In this document: positions 1 to 7,011 of the stretch, in pieces
Layout of the letters: each line of letters starts with the position of its first letter
How positions within the stretch are numbered: position 1 is the first letter of the stretch
The notes under the pieces: model-generated
The model's input: the letters and a program-made list of their open reading frames with translations, nothing else
The model's database searches: none
Told to the model about the DNA's origin: nothing
Made by a program: the position numbers and the translations under genes
Source: Gammaproteobacteria bacterium
GTDB lineage: Bacteria > Pseudomonadota > Gammaproteobacteria > Magnimaribacterales > Magnimaribacteraceae
NCBI GenBank assembly: GCA_002730855.1
Contig: PCBA01000058.1
Span: 1 to 22,888 of the forward strand
Direction of reading: 5' to 3'
DNA length: 22,888 nucleotides

Positions 1-1780
1 AACTACCCTTTTCTCTCTTAGCATCAAAAGAATACCTAAGAAAATTATCTCTAGGTCCGTTAAAATCCATCTCAACTCCATAGCCCTCTGGCATATTTAT
101 ATATGGCGCCTCTGGCGAATCTCTGGTAATCCTATTTTCTCGTCCATTTGTTCTGTAAAAGGTTCCAAATTTGAATTGAGAACTGTTTTTAAATGAATTA
201 TCAATAGAAAAGTTAATAGATGAAGGTTCTTTATCAAGAGAAGAGTCTGATTTTAGAGACCAGCCTAATTCATATTGTCTCTCTCTAAACAGAGAATCAG
301 TATTAAAGTCAGTTTTCTTGATTTGGTACCTGCCCCCAAACATTAGCCAATCGTTTCTAACTAAATAACCCATGTCATTGACATCTAGGTTCTCATCAAA
401 ATAATAAAGACCAAATCCAAAATGCCTAGTCTTGTTTGGATCATATCCAAGCCCTAAATCAAAGCCATAGCCATTTACATCAGCTACCTTAGAATTAACT
501 AGCAACCCATTTATCCTCAATACAGAAGAAGGTCTGTAATCAAAATCTACAGAATTAACCTGTGCTGTTCTATCTATGACCGGCCTATCAACATAAGTAC
601 CCAGATAACCTATAGTTAAATCATCTTTTCTCGTTCTGAGGCGCACAGAATAGAAATCTTTTCCTGTACTAAAATTTTCGTTAGCTTCTGAAGCCCCTAA
701 GAATCCAAAATCTAGAGATTCACTTTGTTGAGAATATCTAACAGCATAATCAATATCGTTAGCTCCAACTTGCTGATTAAGGCAATAATCATTTAAAACA
801 TCTTGGAATTTAGAGCAATCATAATCTGGTTCCCCTCCTATTCGCCTGGTATTAATGATATATAAGAATCTCCATCCAGTTACATTAAACAGTCCATGAT
901 TTTCCGAAAAAAATGGCCTCTTATCAGAGTAAAATGTTTCAGTGGCGGAGAAATTAACTACAACTTCATCACTTTCTACTTGACCGAAATCCGGATTGAA
1001 GGCCGCATTCAGTTGCTTACTAGAATCAATTTTCCAGAATACTTCGGCTCCAGCCTTATTATCAATTTCTCCTTTAATTCTATCTTCATTAACTGTTAAG
1101 TAAGGAAAGAAATCAATACCAGAAGTTTGATAATTATTAAAAGTATATTCATTAAAAACAGATAAATATATATTTTGATGGGAACTTCCTTGTATTGTAG
1201 CAAGAACCTTTTGAGGTCCAGCGAGCATCCTATAAAAAGCCATTCTTACTTTTCTTTTATTGCCTGATTGGGCTTTCATTGGTGCTACGGTCCAAGGAAT
1301 AAACATCTCGGAATACCAAACCCCTTCTTCAACGCTTATTGCTGAAAGCCAGTCAGCATCCCAGTCGTAACTCCTGTCGTTCTCATTTCTATAAGTCGCA
1401 TCCCCTATGGAACTACTGGATGATACGAAGAATTGATATCCGGTTAGTGCATCCGCATCAAAATCTATTGTTACCCCATTCTTATCAGCAATAGATCTTT
1501 CATCGTCTCGTTGGTGACTTTGGGACCTCATGCTTTCATTGGACTGATAATTCTTAAAACCAAAAAATATTCCTTCTTCTGATTCCTGAATCAATATAAC
1601 TGTCTTTATGTCTGTAACGGGATTTAATGTATAAGGAAAAACTTCATAGAAAGTTGTTATTTGTCTAGCTTCATTCCATTCATCTTCATCTAACTTTCCA
1701 TCAATAATTATTTCTGCTTGCAATGCTGTTCCCATAAAACTCAAGCACTGAATTAATATGAATCCTAAAGATTTCTTCAT
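1..1780 (-). CDS. Exported DUF5916 / CBM9-like outer-membrane-type protein (3' end outside window)
   Basis: I translated this frame by hand from the ATG at 1780; it stays open for 593 codons to the window edge, so the C-terminus is missing. The N-terminus is a Sec signal peptide (MKKS, a hydrophobic core, likely cut after TALQA near residue 22). Next comes a beta-sandwich resembling carbohydrate-binding family 9 proteins (about 25-210, starting IIIDGKLDEDEWNEA). From about residue 220 it has the DUF5916 hallmark: FNPDFGQVESDE near 261-272 and DKRPFFSEN near 286-294. The rest is rich in alternating Tyr/Phe strands, as in an outer-membrane barrel. Family members usually run to 700-900 residues, and their substrate is unknown to me. 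The start directly abuts the stop of the DUF4399 gene (TAGATG), with AAGG a few bases upstream, so the two are probably translationally coupled. Confidence 0.85.
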   Translation of the reverse strand, partial: MKKSLGFILIQCLSFMGTALQAEIIIDGKLDEDEWNEARQITTFYEVFPYTLNPVTDIKTVILIQESEEGIFFGFKNYQSNESMRSQSHQRDDERSIADKNGVTIDFDADALTGYQFFVSSSSSIGDATYRNENDRSYDWDADWLSAISVEEGVWYSEMFIPWTVAPMKAQSGNKRKVRMAFYRMLAGPQKVLATIQGSSHQNIYLSVFNEYTFNNYQTSGIDFFPYLTVNEDRIKGEIDNKAGAEVFWKIDSSKQLNAAFNPDFGQVESDEVVVNFSATETFYSDKRPFFSENHGLFNVTGWRFLYIINTRRIGGEPDYDCSKFQDVLNDYCLNQQVGANDIDYAVRYSQQSESLDFGFLGASEANENFSTGKDFYSVRLRTRKDDLTIGYLGTYVDRPVIDRTAQVNSVDFDYRPSSVLRINGLLVNSKVADVNGYGFDLGLGYDPNKTRHFGFGLYYFDENLDVNDMGYLVRNDWLMFGGRYQIKKTDFNTDSLFRERQYELGWSLKSDSSLDKEPSSINFSIDNSFKNSSQFKFGTFYRTNGRENRITRDSPEAPYINMPEGYGVEMDFNGPRDNFLRYSFDAKREKGS

Positions 1781-2182
1781 CTACCTTACTAATATTTTTA
1801 TCTTTTCAGACGTTATTGGAGGTGAGAGAGGTACGTGATATAAATCACCTAATATAAGCTGCAGCTCGTGCTGTCCTGGCAATAGATCTATCGAGGTTTC
1901 TGTTTGACCACCTCCAAAATGGATATGTTTGTTAGTTGCTGGTATTGGTTTTGAATAATCTAAATAGGTTCCAACATCTATCAGTAAATGATGATGTCCG
2001 GTATCTGGTCTTGCGACTCCTGCAGGAGCTATGCCTTTGCCAGAAAGTCCAAATTGTATAAAAACAGGACTCTCTACTACATCTCCTTCTTGCAAATTAA
2101 TAAAGTAAACTTTTGGTTCGGGGCTTATTAAGCCTGAGAAAACAATTAAAGATAAAAAGCCAGTAAAATACTTTTTAATCAA
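1781..2182 (-). CDS. Exported DUF4399 protein
   Basis: This is a 133-residue protein starting at TTG. It has a short signal peptide (MIKKYFTGFLSLIVFSGLIS) followed by a single DUF4399 domain covering the rest of the chain. The family signature is clear: FGLSGKGIAPAGV (about 44-56), a GHHHLLID histidine cluster (about 62-69), HIHFGGGQTET (about 86-96) and LLPGQHELQLILGD (about 100-113). The histidines could bind metal, but I know of no proven function. The TTG start is chosen because a perfect AGGAGG lies 8 bases upstream and no ATG in frame would keep the signal peptide. The gene overlaps the end of the flavin reductase gene by 8 bp and its stop is followed immediately by the ATG of the DUF5916 gene, so all three are likely one transcript. 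Confidence 0.85.
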   Translation of the reverse strand: MIKKYFTGFLSLIVFSGLISPEPKVYFINLQEGDVVESPVFIQFGLSGKGIAPAGVARPDTGHHHLLIDVGTYLDYSKPIPATNKHIHFGGGQTETSIDLLPGQHELQLILGDLYHVPLSPPITSEKIKILVR

Positions 2183-2654
2183 TTATGTATCCTCCTGAAG
2201 CATAAAGCAGTGCTTTTTCCTGGCTATTGTTCTTAACATTAACCACTTCCCCAAGAAAAACCGAGTGGGTAGAATAATCAATTATTGCCGTACAAGAACA
2301 AAAAATATTTGAAAGCGAATTAATGTTATAAATTAACGTACCTTCATCTCTCCAGCCATCATCTCTAAACCTCGATTCGCCTTCATCTGAATTGCTACAA
2401 ACTTCCGAAAGTTCTTGCTGTTTGTTAGACAACACATTAATACAAAAGTCTTGTTTCTTTTTAATTATGCCATGTAGAGAAGCTTCTTTATTTATACAAA
2501 CGAACATAGCTGGCGGAGTTAAGGACAGAGAGGCTACTGAAGTTGCAGTCATGGCATGGCGCTCTCCATCTAACTTAGCTGAGATGACGTAAACGGTTGA
2601 AGTTATGCCTCTCATGGCGATTAAAAAATCTTCCTGAACTTTAGAGTTATCCAT
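2175..2654 (-). CDS. Flavin reductase-like domain protein (FMN-binding split barrel)
   Basis: This 159-residue cytosolic protein has no signal peptide. The whole chain matches the flavin reductase-like fold (HpaC/RutF type). The N-terminal third is most typical: MRGITSTVYVISAKLDGERH, then AMTATSVASLSLTPPAMFVC and INKEASLH, the region that contacts FMN. The central SRFRDDGW and the C-terminal HSVFLGEVV also fit. Family members use NAD(P)H to reduce free FMN for partner monooxygenases, and some bind FMN for other roles. No monooxygenase is encoded nearby, so the partner is unknown. It is first in the cluster with the DUF4399 and DUF5916 genes and is divergent from rsmD with 64 bp between the starts. 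I see no clear Shine-Dalgarno before its ATG. Confidence 0.85.
   Translation of the reverse strand: MDNSKVQEDFLIAMRGITSTVYVISAKLDGERHAMTATSVASLSLTPPAMFVCINKEASLHGIIKKKQDFCINVLSNKQQELSEVCSNSDEGESRFRDDGWRDEGTLIYNINSLSNIFCSCTAIIDYSTHSVFLGEVVNVKNNSQEKALLYASGGYIID
2191..2196 (-). promoter_or_regulatory. Strong Shine-Dalgarno inside the upstream gene, setting a TTG start
   Basis: On the minus strand this reads AGGAGG, 8 bases before the TTG at 2182. It lies inside the last codons of the flavin reductase gene (the Gly-Gly pair of its C-terminus). It decides the TTG start of the DUF4399 gene and implies coupled translation. Confidence 0.8.
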
Positions 2655-2718
2655 TTATGAAATAATCACTGGTTCAAATATAGTTACTAGTGACCATAAA
2701 AAGAATAATATTGCCCAT

Positions 2719-3282
2719 ATGCCTAAAAAACAAGCTACAAGTAGGATTATTGGAGGAAGCTTAAAAGGTTCAAAGCTTCCTTACCGACCAAATAAATTTA
2801 TAAGGCCTACAGAAAGTAAAACAAAAGAAACCCTATTTAACTGGCTCTTAAACGATCTTGAAGGAAAAAATTGTCTTGATATGTTTGCTGGAACAGGATC
2901 TTTAGGTATTGAAGCCTTATCTAGAGGTGCAAAAAAAGTTGTATTCATAGAAAAACAAAAAGATCTATATGAATCTTTATTGGTTAACTTAAAAAGATTA
3001 AAAGTTCACGACTATGGAGAAGTATTAAGAGGAAATGCTCTTTCACTAGATCTTGAGAAACTGTCTCTTAAGTTCGATCTAATTTTCATTGATCCTCCTT
3101 TTAGAGAAAATTTAGTTTTACCTTCAATTGAGTTGATCAATTCAAATGATATTTTGCCCCCTAATGCTTTAATTTACATAGAATGTGAAAAAGAACTTAA
3201 GTTAGATGACATGACTAAAGGTTTAAAGTTATTAAAACAGTCTACAGGGGGACAAACTCAGTACTCTTTATATGAAAGCTAG
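2719..3282 (+). CDS. rsmD: 16S rRNA (guanine(966)-N(2))-methyltransferase RsmD
   Basis: This 187-residue Rossmann-fold methyltransferase uses S-adenosylmethionine to methylate G966 of 16S rRNA in the 30S subunit. The RsmD signatures appear in order: RIIGGSLKGSKLP (9-21), RPTESKTKETLFNWL (29-43), the SAM-binding loop DMFAGTGSLGIEALSRGA (54-71) and the catalytic IFIDPPF (122-128), as in N2-guanine methyltransferases. The length is normal for the family. In E. coli rsmD lies beside ftsY; here its neighbours are a divergent flavin reductase and a downstream small membrane protein that overlaps its 3' end by 11 bp. No Shine-Dalgarno is visible before the ATG. Confidence 0.95.
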   Translation: MPKKQATSRIIGGSLKGSKLPYRPNKFIRPTESKTKETLFNWLLNDLEGKNCLDMFAGTGSLGIEALSRGAKKVVFIEKQKDLYESLLVNLKRLKVHDYGEVLRGNALSLDLEKLSLKFDLIFIDPPFRENLVLPSIELINSNDILPPNALIYIECEKELKLDDMTKGLKLLKQSTGGQTQYSLYES

Positions 3283-3520
3283 GATTTATTTATTTTCTAT
3301 CGTTGCCGCAACAATCTTTGCGATTTTTTCTTATGGGAAACTCAATATTTTCCAGAATACACAGATTCAGGTACTTAATAAAATAATAACCTTAAATTCT
3401 GAAATGATTATTCTTTTGATAGTCTTATCAACTCTATTGTTAGTTTTGTTAGTAGGCCTAACAGATAAAACCTTTTATCTGTTTAGCTCACAAAAAAAGA
3501 GGAAGGAAGAAAAAGAATAA
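3272..3520 (+). CDS. Small two-helix membrane protein, unrecognised
   Basis: This is an 82-residue hypothetical protein that I do not recognise. It shows two hydrophobic stretches likely to span the membrane (about 5-21 and 45-63), a short polar loop between them, and a highly charged tail (QKKRKEEKE) expected in the cytoplasm. It overlaps the 3' end of rsmD by 11 bp, in the style of the other coupled genes here, which supports its being translated. Its stop lies one base from the stop of the convergent rho gene. In enterobacteria a small membrane protein of the DUF1145 family (YhhL) follows rsmD, but I cannot see that family's sequence here. No strong ribosome binding site is visible. Confidence 0.6.
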   Translation: MKARIYLFSIVAATIFAIFSYGKLNIFQNTQIQVLNKIITLNSEMIILLIVLSTLLLVLLVGLTDKTFYLFSSQKKRKEEKE

Positions 3521-3521
3521 G

Positions 3522-4781
3522 TTACTTCCTTTTCATCGACTCAAAAAATTCAGCGTTTGTTTTGTAATCTTTAAGTTTATCCAACATCCACTCCATGGCA
3601 GCGGTATCATCCATTTCATTAAGCAATTTCCTAAGGACAGTGATGTTTCTTAACTCCAAATCATTGGTAAGAAGATCCTCTCTTCTGGTACCTGTTTTTC
3701 TTATGTTTATCGCAGGGAAAACTCTTTTCTCGGCTATTTTTCTATCTAAATTTACTTCGGAGTTGCCCGTTCCTTTAAATTCTTCAAAGATAACCTCGTC
3801 CATTCTTGAACCAGTATCGATTAAAGCTGTAGCAATAATCGTTAAGCTTCCACCTCCTTCAATATTCCTTGCAGCTCCAAAGAAACGTTTAGGTTTCTGT
3901 AATGCATTGGCATCAACACCGCCAGTTAGAATCTTACCTGAAGCAGCTTGAGTAGAGTTATAAGCTCTTGCTAGCCTAGTAATAGAGTCAAGAAGAATTA
4001 CCACATCATGTTTATGCTCAACAAGCCTTCTAGCTTTATTTATTGCCATTTCAGCTACTTGGACATGCCTCGTAGGGGCTTCATCAAAAGTACTCGCTAT
4101 CACCTCTCCTTTAACTGATCTCTTCATTTCAGTAACTTCTTCCGGCCTTTCATCTACTAAAAGTACCATTATTTTGCATTCAGGATTATTCCTCTCTATT
4201 GAATGGGCAATACTCTGAAGTAATAGTGTTTTTCCTGCTTTAGGAGGTGAAACAATTAAAGACCTTTGTCCTTTACCAGTCGGTGCAGTCAAGTCTATTA
4301 CTCTTGAAGATAGGTCTTCTGTGCTTCCTGTACCCAACTCAAATAACATCCTCTCATCCGGGAACAATGGCGTAAGATTTTCAAAAGAAGGTTTATTTTT
4401 TGTCTTATCGGGTTCTTCAAAATTAATTTGTTCAATCTTCAATATAGCAAAATATCTCTCGCCGTCTTTGGGAGATCTAATTTTTCCTTGAATTGTATCT
4501 CCAGTTCTTAGGCCAAACCTTCTAATTTGGCTTGGAGACACATATATGTCATCTGGACCAGCTAAGTATGAGGAGTCTGGTGATCTTAAAAAACCAAAGC
4601 CGTCTTGGAGAATTTCCAACACACCTTCGCCTTCAATGTCGTCACCATTCTTTGCTTTGCTTTTCAATATTCCAAATACTATGTCTTGTCTTTTGGCTCT
4701 AGAGGCATTTTCTACACCGCATTCTTCGCCCAACTCAATAAGTTGTTCGACCGGCATTTTTTTTAATTCTATTAATTGCAT
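3522..4781 (-). CDS. rho: Transcription termination factor Rho
   Basis: At 419 residues it has the same length as E. coli Rho, the hexameric RNA-dependent ATPase that ends transcription at untranslated C-rich RNA. The N-terminal helical domain (1-45, starting MQLIELKKMPVEQLIELGE) is followed by the cold-shock-like primary RNA site (about 50-120, with GEGVLEILQDGFGFLR). The ATPase domain has Walker A PPKAGKT (179-185), LLVDERPEEVTEM (207-219), LLDSITRLARAYN, the Q-loop LTGGVDANALQKPKRFFGAA and the R-loop FEEFKGTGNSE. The first Met is chosen because it aligns with the start of E. coli Rho. It lies 96 bp downstream of trxA with no rhoL leader ORF that I can recognise. No Shine-Dalgarno precedes the ATG. 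The gene ends one base from the opposing small membrane protein gene. Confidence 0.98.
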   Translation of the reverse strand: MQLIELKKMPVEQLIELGEECGVENASRAKRQDIVFGILKSKAKNGDDIEGEGVLEILQDGFGFLRSPDSSYLAGPDDIYVSPSQIRRFGLRTGDTIQGKIRSPKDGERYFAILKIEQINFEEPDKTKNKPSFENLTPLFPDERMLFELGTGSTEDLSSRVIDLTAPTGKGQRSLIVSPPKAGKTLLLQSIAHSIERNNPECKIMVLLVDERPEEVTEMKRSVKGEVIASTFDEAPTRHVQVAEMAINKARRLVEHKHDVVILLDSITRLARAYNSTQAASGKILTGGVDANALQKPKRFFGAARNIEGGGSLTIIATALIDTGSRMDEVIFEEFKGTGNSEVNLDRKIAEKRVFPAINIRKTGTRREDLLTNDLELRNITVLRKLLNEMDDTAAMEWMLDKLKDYKTNAEFFESMKRK

Positions 4782-4877
4782 AAGTTATACGGATGCGAAA
4801 AAAGGGATTTATATTGAAAAAAAGATTTTCGGGAAAGATTCAATCTATCACCCTTATTTATTAGAGTCTAGCTTTTT

Positions 4878-5198
4878 CTATAAATTAGCTTCAATAAATT
4901 CAGTTAGTTGATTTTTACTTAAAGCTCCTACTTGTTGTGCCACGATCTCTCCGCCTTTAAAAATTGCTAATGTAGGAATGCTCATTACATTTTGTTGGGC
5001 AGCGGATGCCTGATTGTTATCAACATCTAATTTTCCTACCTTAAGTTGATCAGAAAACTCTATGGCTATTTCTTCTACTATTGGGCCAACCATTTTACAA
5101 GGTCCACACCAAGTTGCCCAATAGTCTACTAAGACTGGCTTCTCTGAAGAATTGACTTCACTTTCAAAATTGTCATCAGTAAGTGTGACAACATTCAT
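4878..5198 (-). CDS. trxA: Thioredoxin 1
   Basis: This 106-residue cytosolic thioredoxin reduces disulfides in proteins such as ribonucleotide reductase and is itself reduced by thioredoxin reductase. The active site WCGPC has cysteines at 31 and 34, inside VDYWATWCGPCKMVGPI. The buried Asp (VLVDYW) and the cis-proline loop (MSIPTLAIF) are present. The length matches E. coli TrxA. A very strong Shine-Dalgarno (AAAGGAGGA, 5210-5202) precedes the ATG with only 4 bases between, which suggests high expression. The trxA-rho adjacency is common in gammaproteobacteria. A good sigma70-like promoter lies in the 102 bp between ilvD and trxA. Confidence 0.97.
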   Translation of the reverse strand: MNVVTLTDDNFESEVNSSEKPVLVDYWATWCGPCKMVGPIVEEIAIEFSDQLKVGKLDVDNNQASAAQQNVMSIPTLAIFKGGEIVAQQVGALSKNQLTEFIEANL

Positions 5199-5256
5199 AG
5201 TTCCTCCTTTGGAAAAATTGATTTGAATAATCTAGATAGATTCATATTCTCTTAAC

Positions 5257-5285
5257 ATTATTGGGGTTATTTTCTTTTTTTTCAA
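5257..5285 (-). promoter_or_regulatory. Candidate sigma70 promoter for trxA
   Basis: On the minus strand this reads TTGAAA (-35, 5285-5280), a 17-base spacer and AATAAT (-10, 5262-5257). These match the consensus at 5 of 6 positions each with ideal spacing. The predicted transcript start is near 5250, giving a leader of about 50 bases before the trxA ATG. Seen by eye only; there is no experimental support here. Confidence 0.55.
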
Positions 5286-5300
5286 TAATCTTTGAATAAA

Positions 5301-6974
5301 TTAATTTTTAGTTGTCACCGCACCTTCTGATGCAGAGGTTACAAGCTTCCTGTATTTACCTAATACTCCATCTTCATTATTTTGTTTAGGACATTTCCAC
5401 TTCTTTTTCCTTCTAGACATTTCTTCATCGGAAACAGAAACATTAATCTGATTAGAATTGGCATCTATTGTAATAGAGTCTCCTTCTTCGATAATAGCTA
5501 AAGGACCTCCTTCATAAGCTTCTGGAGTTATATGGCCAACTACAAAGCCATGTGTGCCTCCAGAGAACCTTCCATCAGTTAAAAAAGCAACCTTATCCCC
5601 TAATCCTTTTCCCATAATTGCTGCAGTAGGACTCAACATCTCTCTCATCCCTGGCCCTCCTTTAGGGCCTTCATATCTTATGACTAAAACATCTCCTTCC
5701 GAGATTTCTCCATTCATAATGCCTTTCATGGCCATTTCTTCAGAATCAAATACTTTTGCCCTACCCTCAAAAGTTAGGCCCTCTTTACCAGTTATCTTCG
5801 CCACTGCACCTTCTGGAGCCAAGTTTCCATATAAAACTCTTAAATGACTGTCTTTTTTTATAGGATCATTTAAGCCCTTAACAATATCTTGATTTGTTGG
5901 ATATTCCGAAGCATTTGCTAAGTTATCTTCCAGAGTTTTACCTGTAACGGTTAACTGTTTTCCGTTAAGCAATTCTTTCTCTAACATTAGCTTCATTAGA
6001 GGAACAATACCTCCGACTTCAATTAATTCTGACATTAAATAGTTCCCGCTAGGCCTTAAATCAGCAAGAACTGGCGTTATCTTGCCTATTCTTTCAAAAT
6101 CATCCAACGAAAGATCTATTTTTGCTTCATGTGCAATTGCGAGTAAATGCAGTATTGCATTTGTTGAACCACCCAGAGCTATTACTACTGCTATTGCATT
6201 CTCAAAGGCCCCTCTTGTCATAATATCTCTTGGTTTAAGATTAAGATTTACGAGGTTACTTACTGCCCTGCCTGCTTCTAAAGAATCTCGAAGCTTATTT
6301 TTTGAAGTTGCTTCTTGAGCTGAGCTATTGGGTAAACTCATTCCCATTGCCTCTATAGCAGAAGCCATAGTGTTTGCAGTATACATTCCACCACAAGATC
6401 CTGGTCCCGGAATCGCACTCGACTCAATATCTAATAATTCAATATCGGAAATTTCTCCTTCAGAATGTTTCCCTACTGCCTCAAAAACTGAAATAACATC
6501 AGTCCTGTTAGCTCCAGGCTTAATACTACCTCCATAAACAAAAATTGATGGCCTATTTAGCCGAGCCATAGCCATTAAACAGCCGGGCATATTTTTATCA
6601 CAACCTCCTATTGTTAAGAGTCCATCAAAACCTTGCCCACCAACAACTGTTTCTATTGAATCCGCGATCACTTCTCTAGAAATCAAAGAGTATCTCATTC
6701 CTTGAGTTCCCATGGAGATGCCGTCAGATACTGTAATAGTGTTAAAAATTACTGCCTTAGACCCAGAACTATTCACACCATCTTGTGCTGAATCTGCAAG
6801 GGTGTTGATATGCATATTGCAAGGGGTAACCATACTCCAAGTAGAAGCTATTCCTACTTGAGGCTTATTAAAGTCATCATCTTCGAAGCCTACTGCTCTG
6901 AGCATAGCTCTTGAAGGGGCTTGTTCAACCCCGTCAACAATTACAGAAGAATGTTTTCTTTTATCCTTTGACAT
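5301..6974 (-). CDS. ilvD: Dihydroxy-acid dehydratase IlvD
   Basis: This 557-residue Fe-S enzyme converts 2,3-dihydroxy-isovalerate (or the methylvalerate homologue) to the 2-keto acid in valine, leucine and isoleucine synthesis. Candidate cluster cysteines are C52 (TPCNMHI), C125 (GGCDKNMPG, with the adjacent Lys) and C194 (GPGSCGGMYTANTM). The C-terminal substrate motifs YEGPKGGPGMREM and LTDGRFSGGTHG are intact; the last holds the catalytic serine. The length and TPCNMH fit the shorter class of about 560 residues, several members of which carry a [2Fe-2S] cluster, rather than the 616-residue E. coli enzyme. No other ilv gene is in the window. It lies 37 bp after the ABC ATPase gene and may share its transcript. 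No Shine-Dalgarno is visible. Confidence 0.97.
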   Translation of the reverse strand: MSKDKRKHSSVIVDGVEQAPSRAMLRAVGFEDDDFNKPQVGIASTWSMVTPCNMHINTLADSAQDGVNSSGSKAVIFNTITVSDGISMGTQGMRYSLISREVIADSIETVVGGQGFDGLLTIGGCDKNMPGCLMAMARLNRPSIFVYGGSIKPGANRTDVISVFEAVGKHSEGEISDIELLDIESSAIPGPGSCGGMYTANTMASAIEAMGMSLPNSSAQEATSKNKLRDSLEAGRAVSNLVNLNLKPRDIMTRGAFENAIAVVIALGGSTNAILHLLAIAHEAKIDLSLDDFERIGKITPVLADLRPSGNYLMSELIEVGGIVPLMKLMLEKELLNGKQLTVTGKTLEDNLANASEYPTNQDIVKGLNDPIKKDSHLRVLYGNLAPEGAVAKITGKEGLTFEGRAKVFDSEEMAMKGIMNGEISEGDVLVIRYEGPKGGPGMREMLSPTAAIMGKGLGDKVAFLTDGRFSGGTHGFVVGHITPEAYEGGPLAIIEEGDSITIDANSNQINVSVSDEEMSRRKKKWKCPKQNNEDGVLGKYRKLVTSASEGAVTTKN

Positions 6975-6980
6975 AAGTTA

Positions 6981-6986
6981 ATTATA
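6981..6986 (-). promoter_or_regulatory. Possible -10 element for a leaderless ilvD transcript
   Basis: A perfect TATAAT on the minus strand ends 6 bases before the ilvD ATG (6974), so the expected transcript start falls on the A of the ATG. No Shine-Dalgarno is present. No convincing -35 lies 16-18 bases upstream, and TATAAT is common by chance in AT-rich DNA. Confidence 0.25.
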
Positions 6987-7011
6987 GGACAGATAGGTCT
7001 AAAAGCATTTA

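Noticed and set aside
896..1099. 67-residue plus-strand ORF
   Set aside because: It is antisense to the DUF5916 coding region, which has strong family motifs in its own frame; no recognisable domain or start signal.
2655..2718. Divergent promoter pair between the flavin reductase gene and rsmD
   Set aside because: AT-rich with several -10-like hexamers on both strands, but none has a convincing -35 at 16-18 bases; promoters must be here or nearby, yet I cannot place them.
3595..3951. 118-residue plus-strand ORF inside rho
   Set aside because: It is a shadow of the highly conserved rho ATPase region; its sequence mirrors codons of the real gene.
4800..4860. Possible terminator hairpin after trxA
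   Set aside because: AGATTGAATCT is palindromic but leaves no loop, and the later T-run is not next to a GC-rich stem.
4546..4911. 121-residue plus-strand ORF spanning the trxA-rho gap
   Set aside because: Mostly antisense to the rho N-terminus and trxA end; low-complexity Ser/Phe composition and no family signature.
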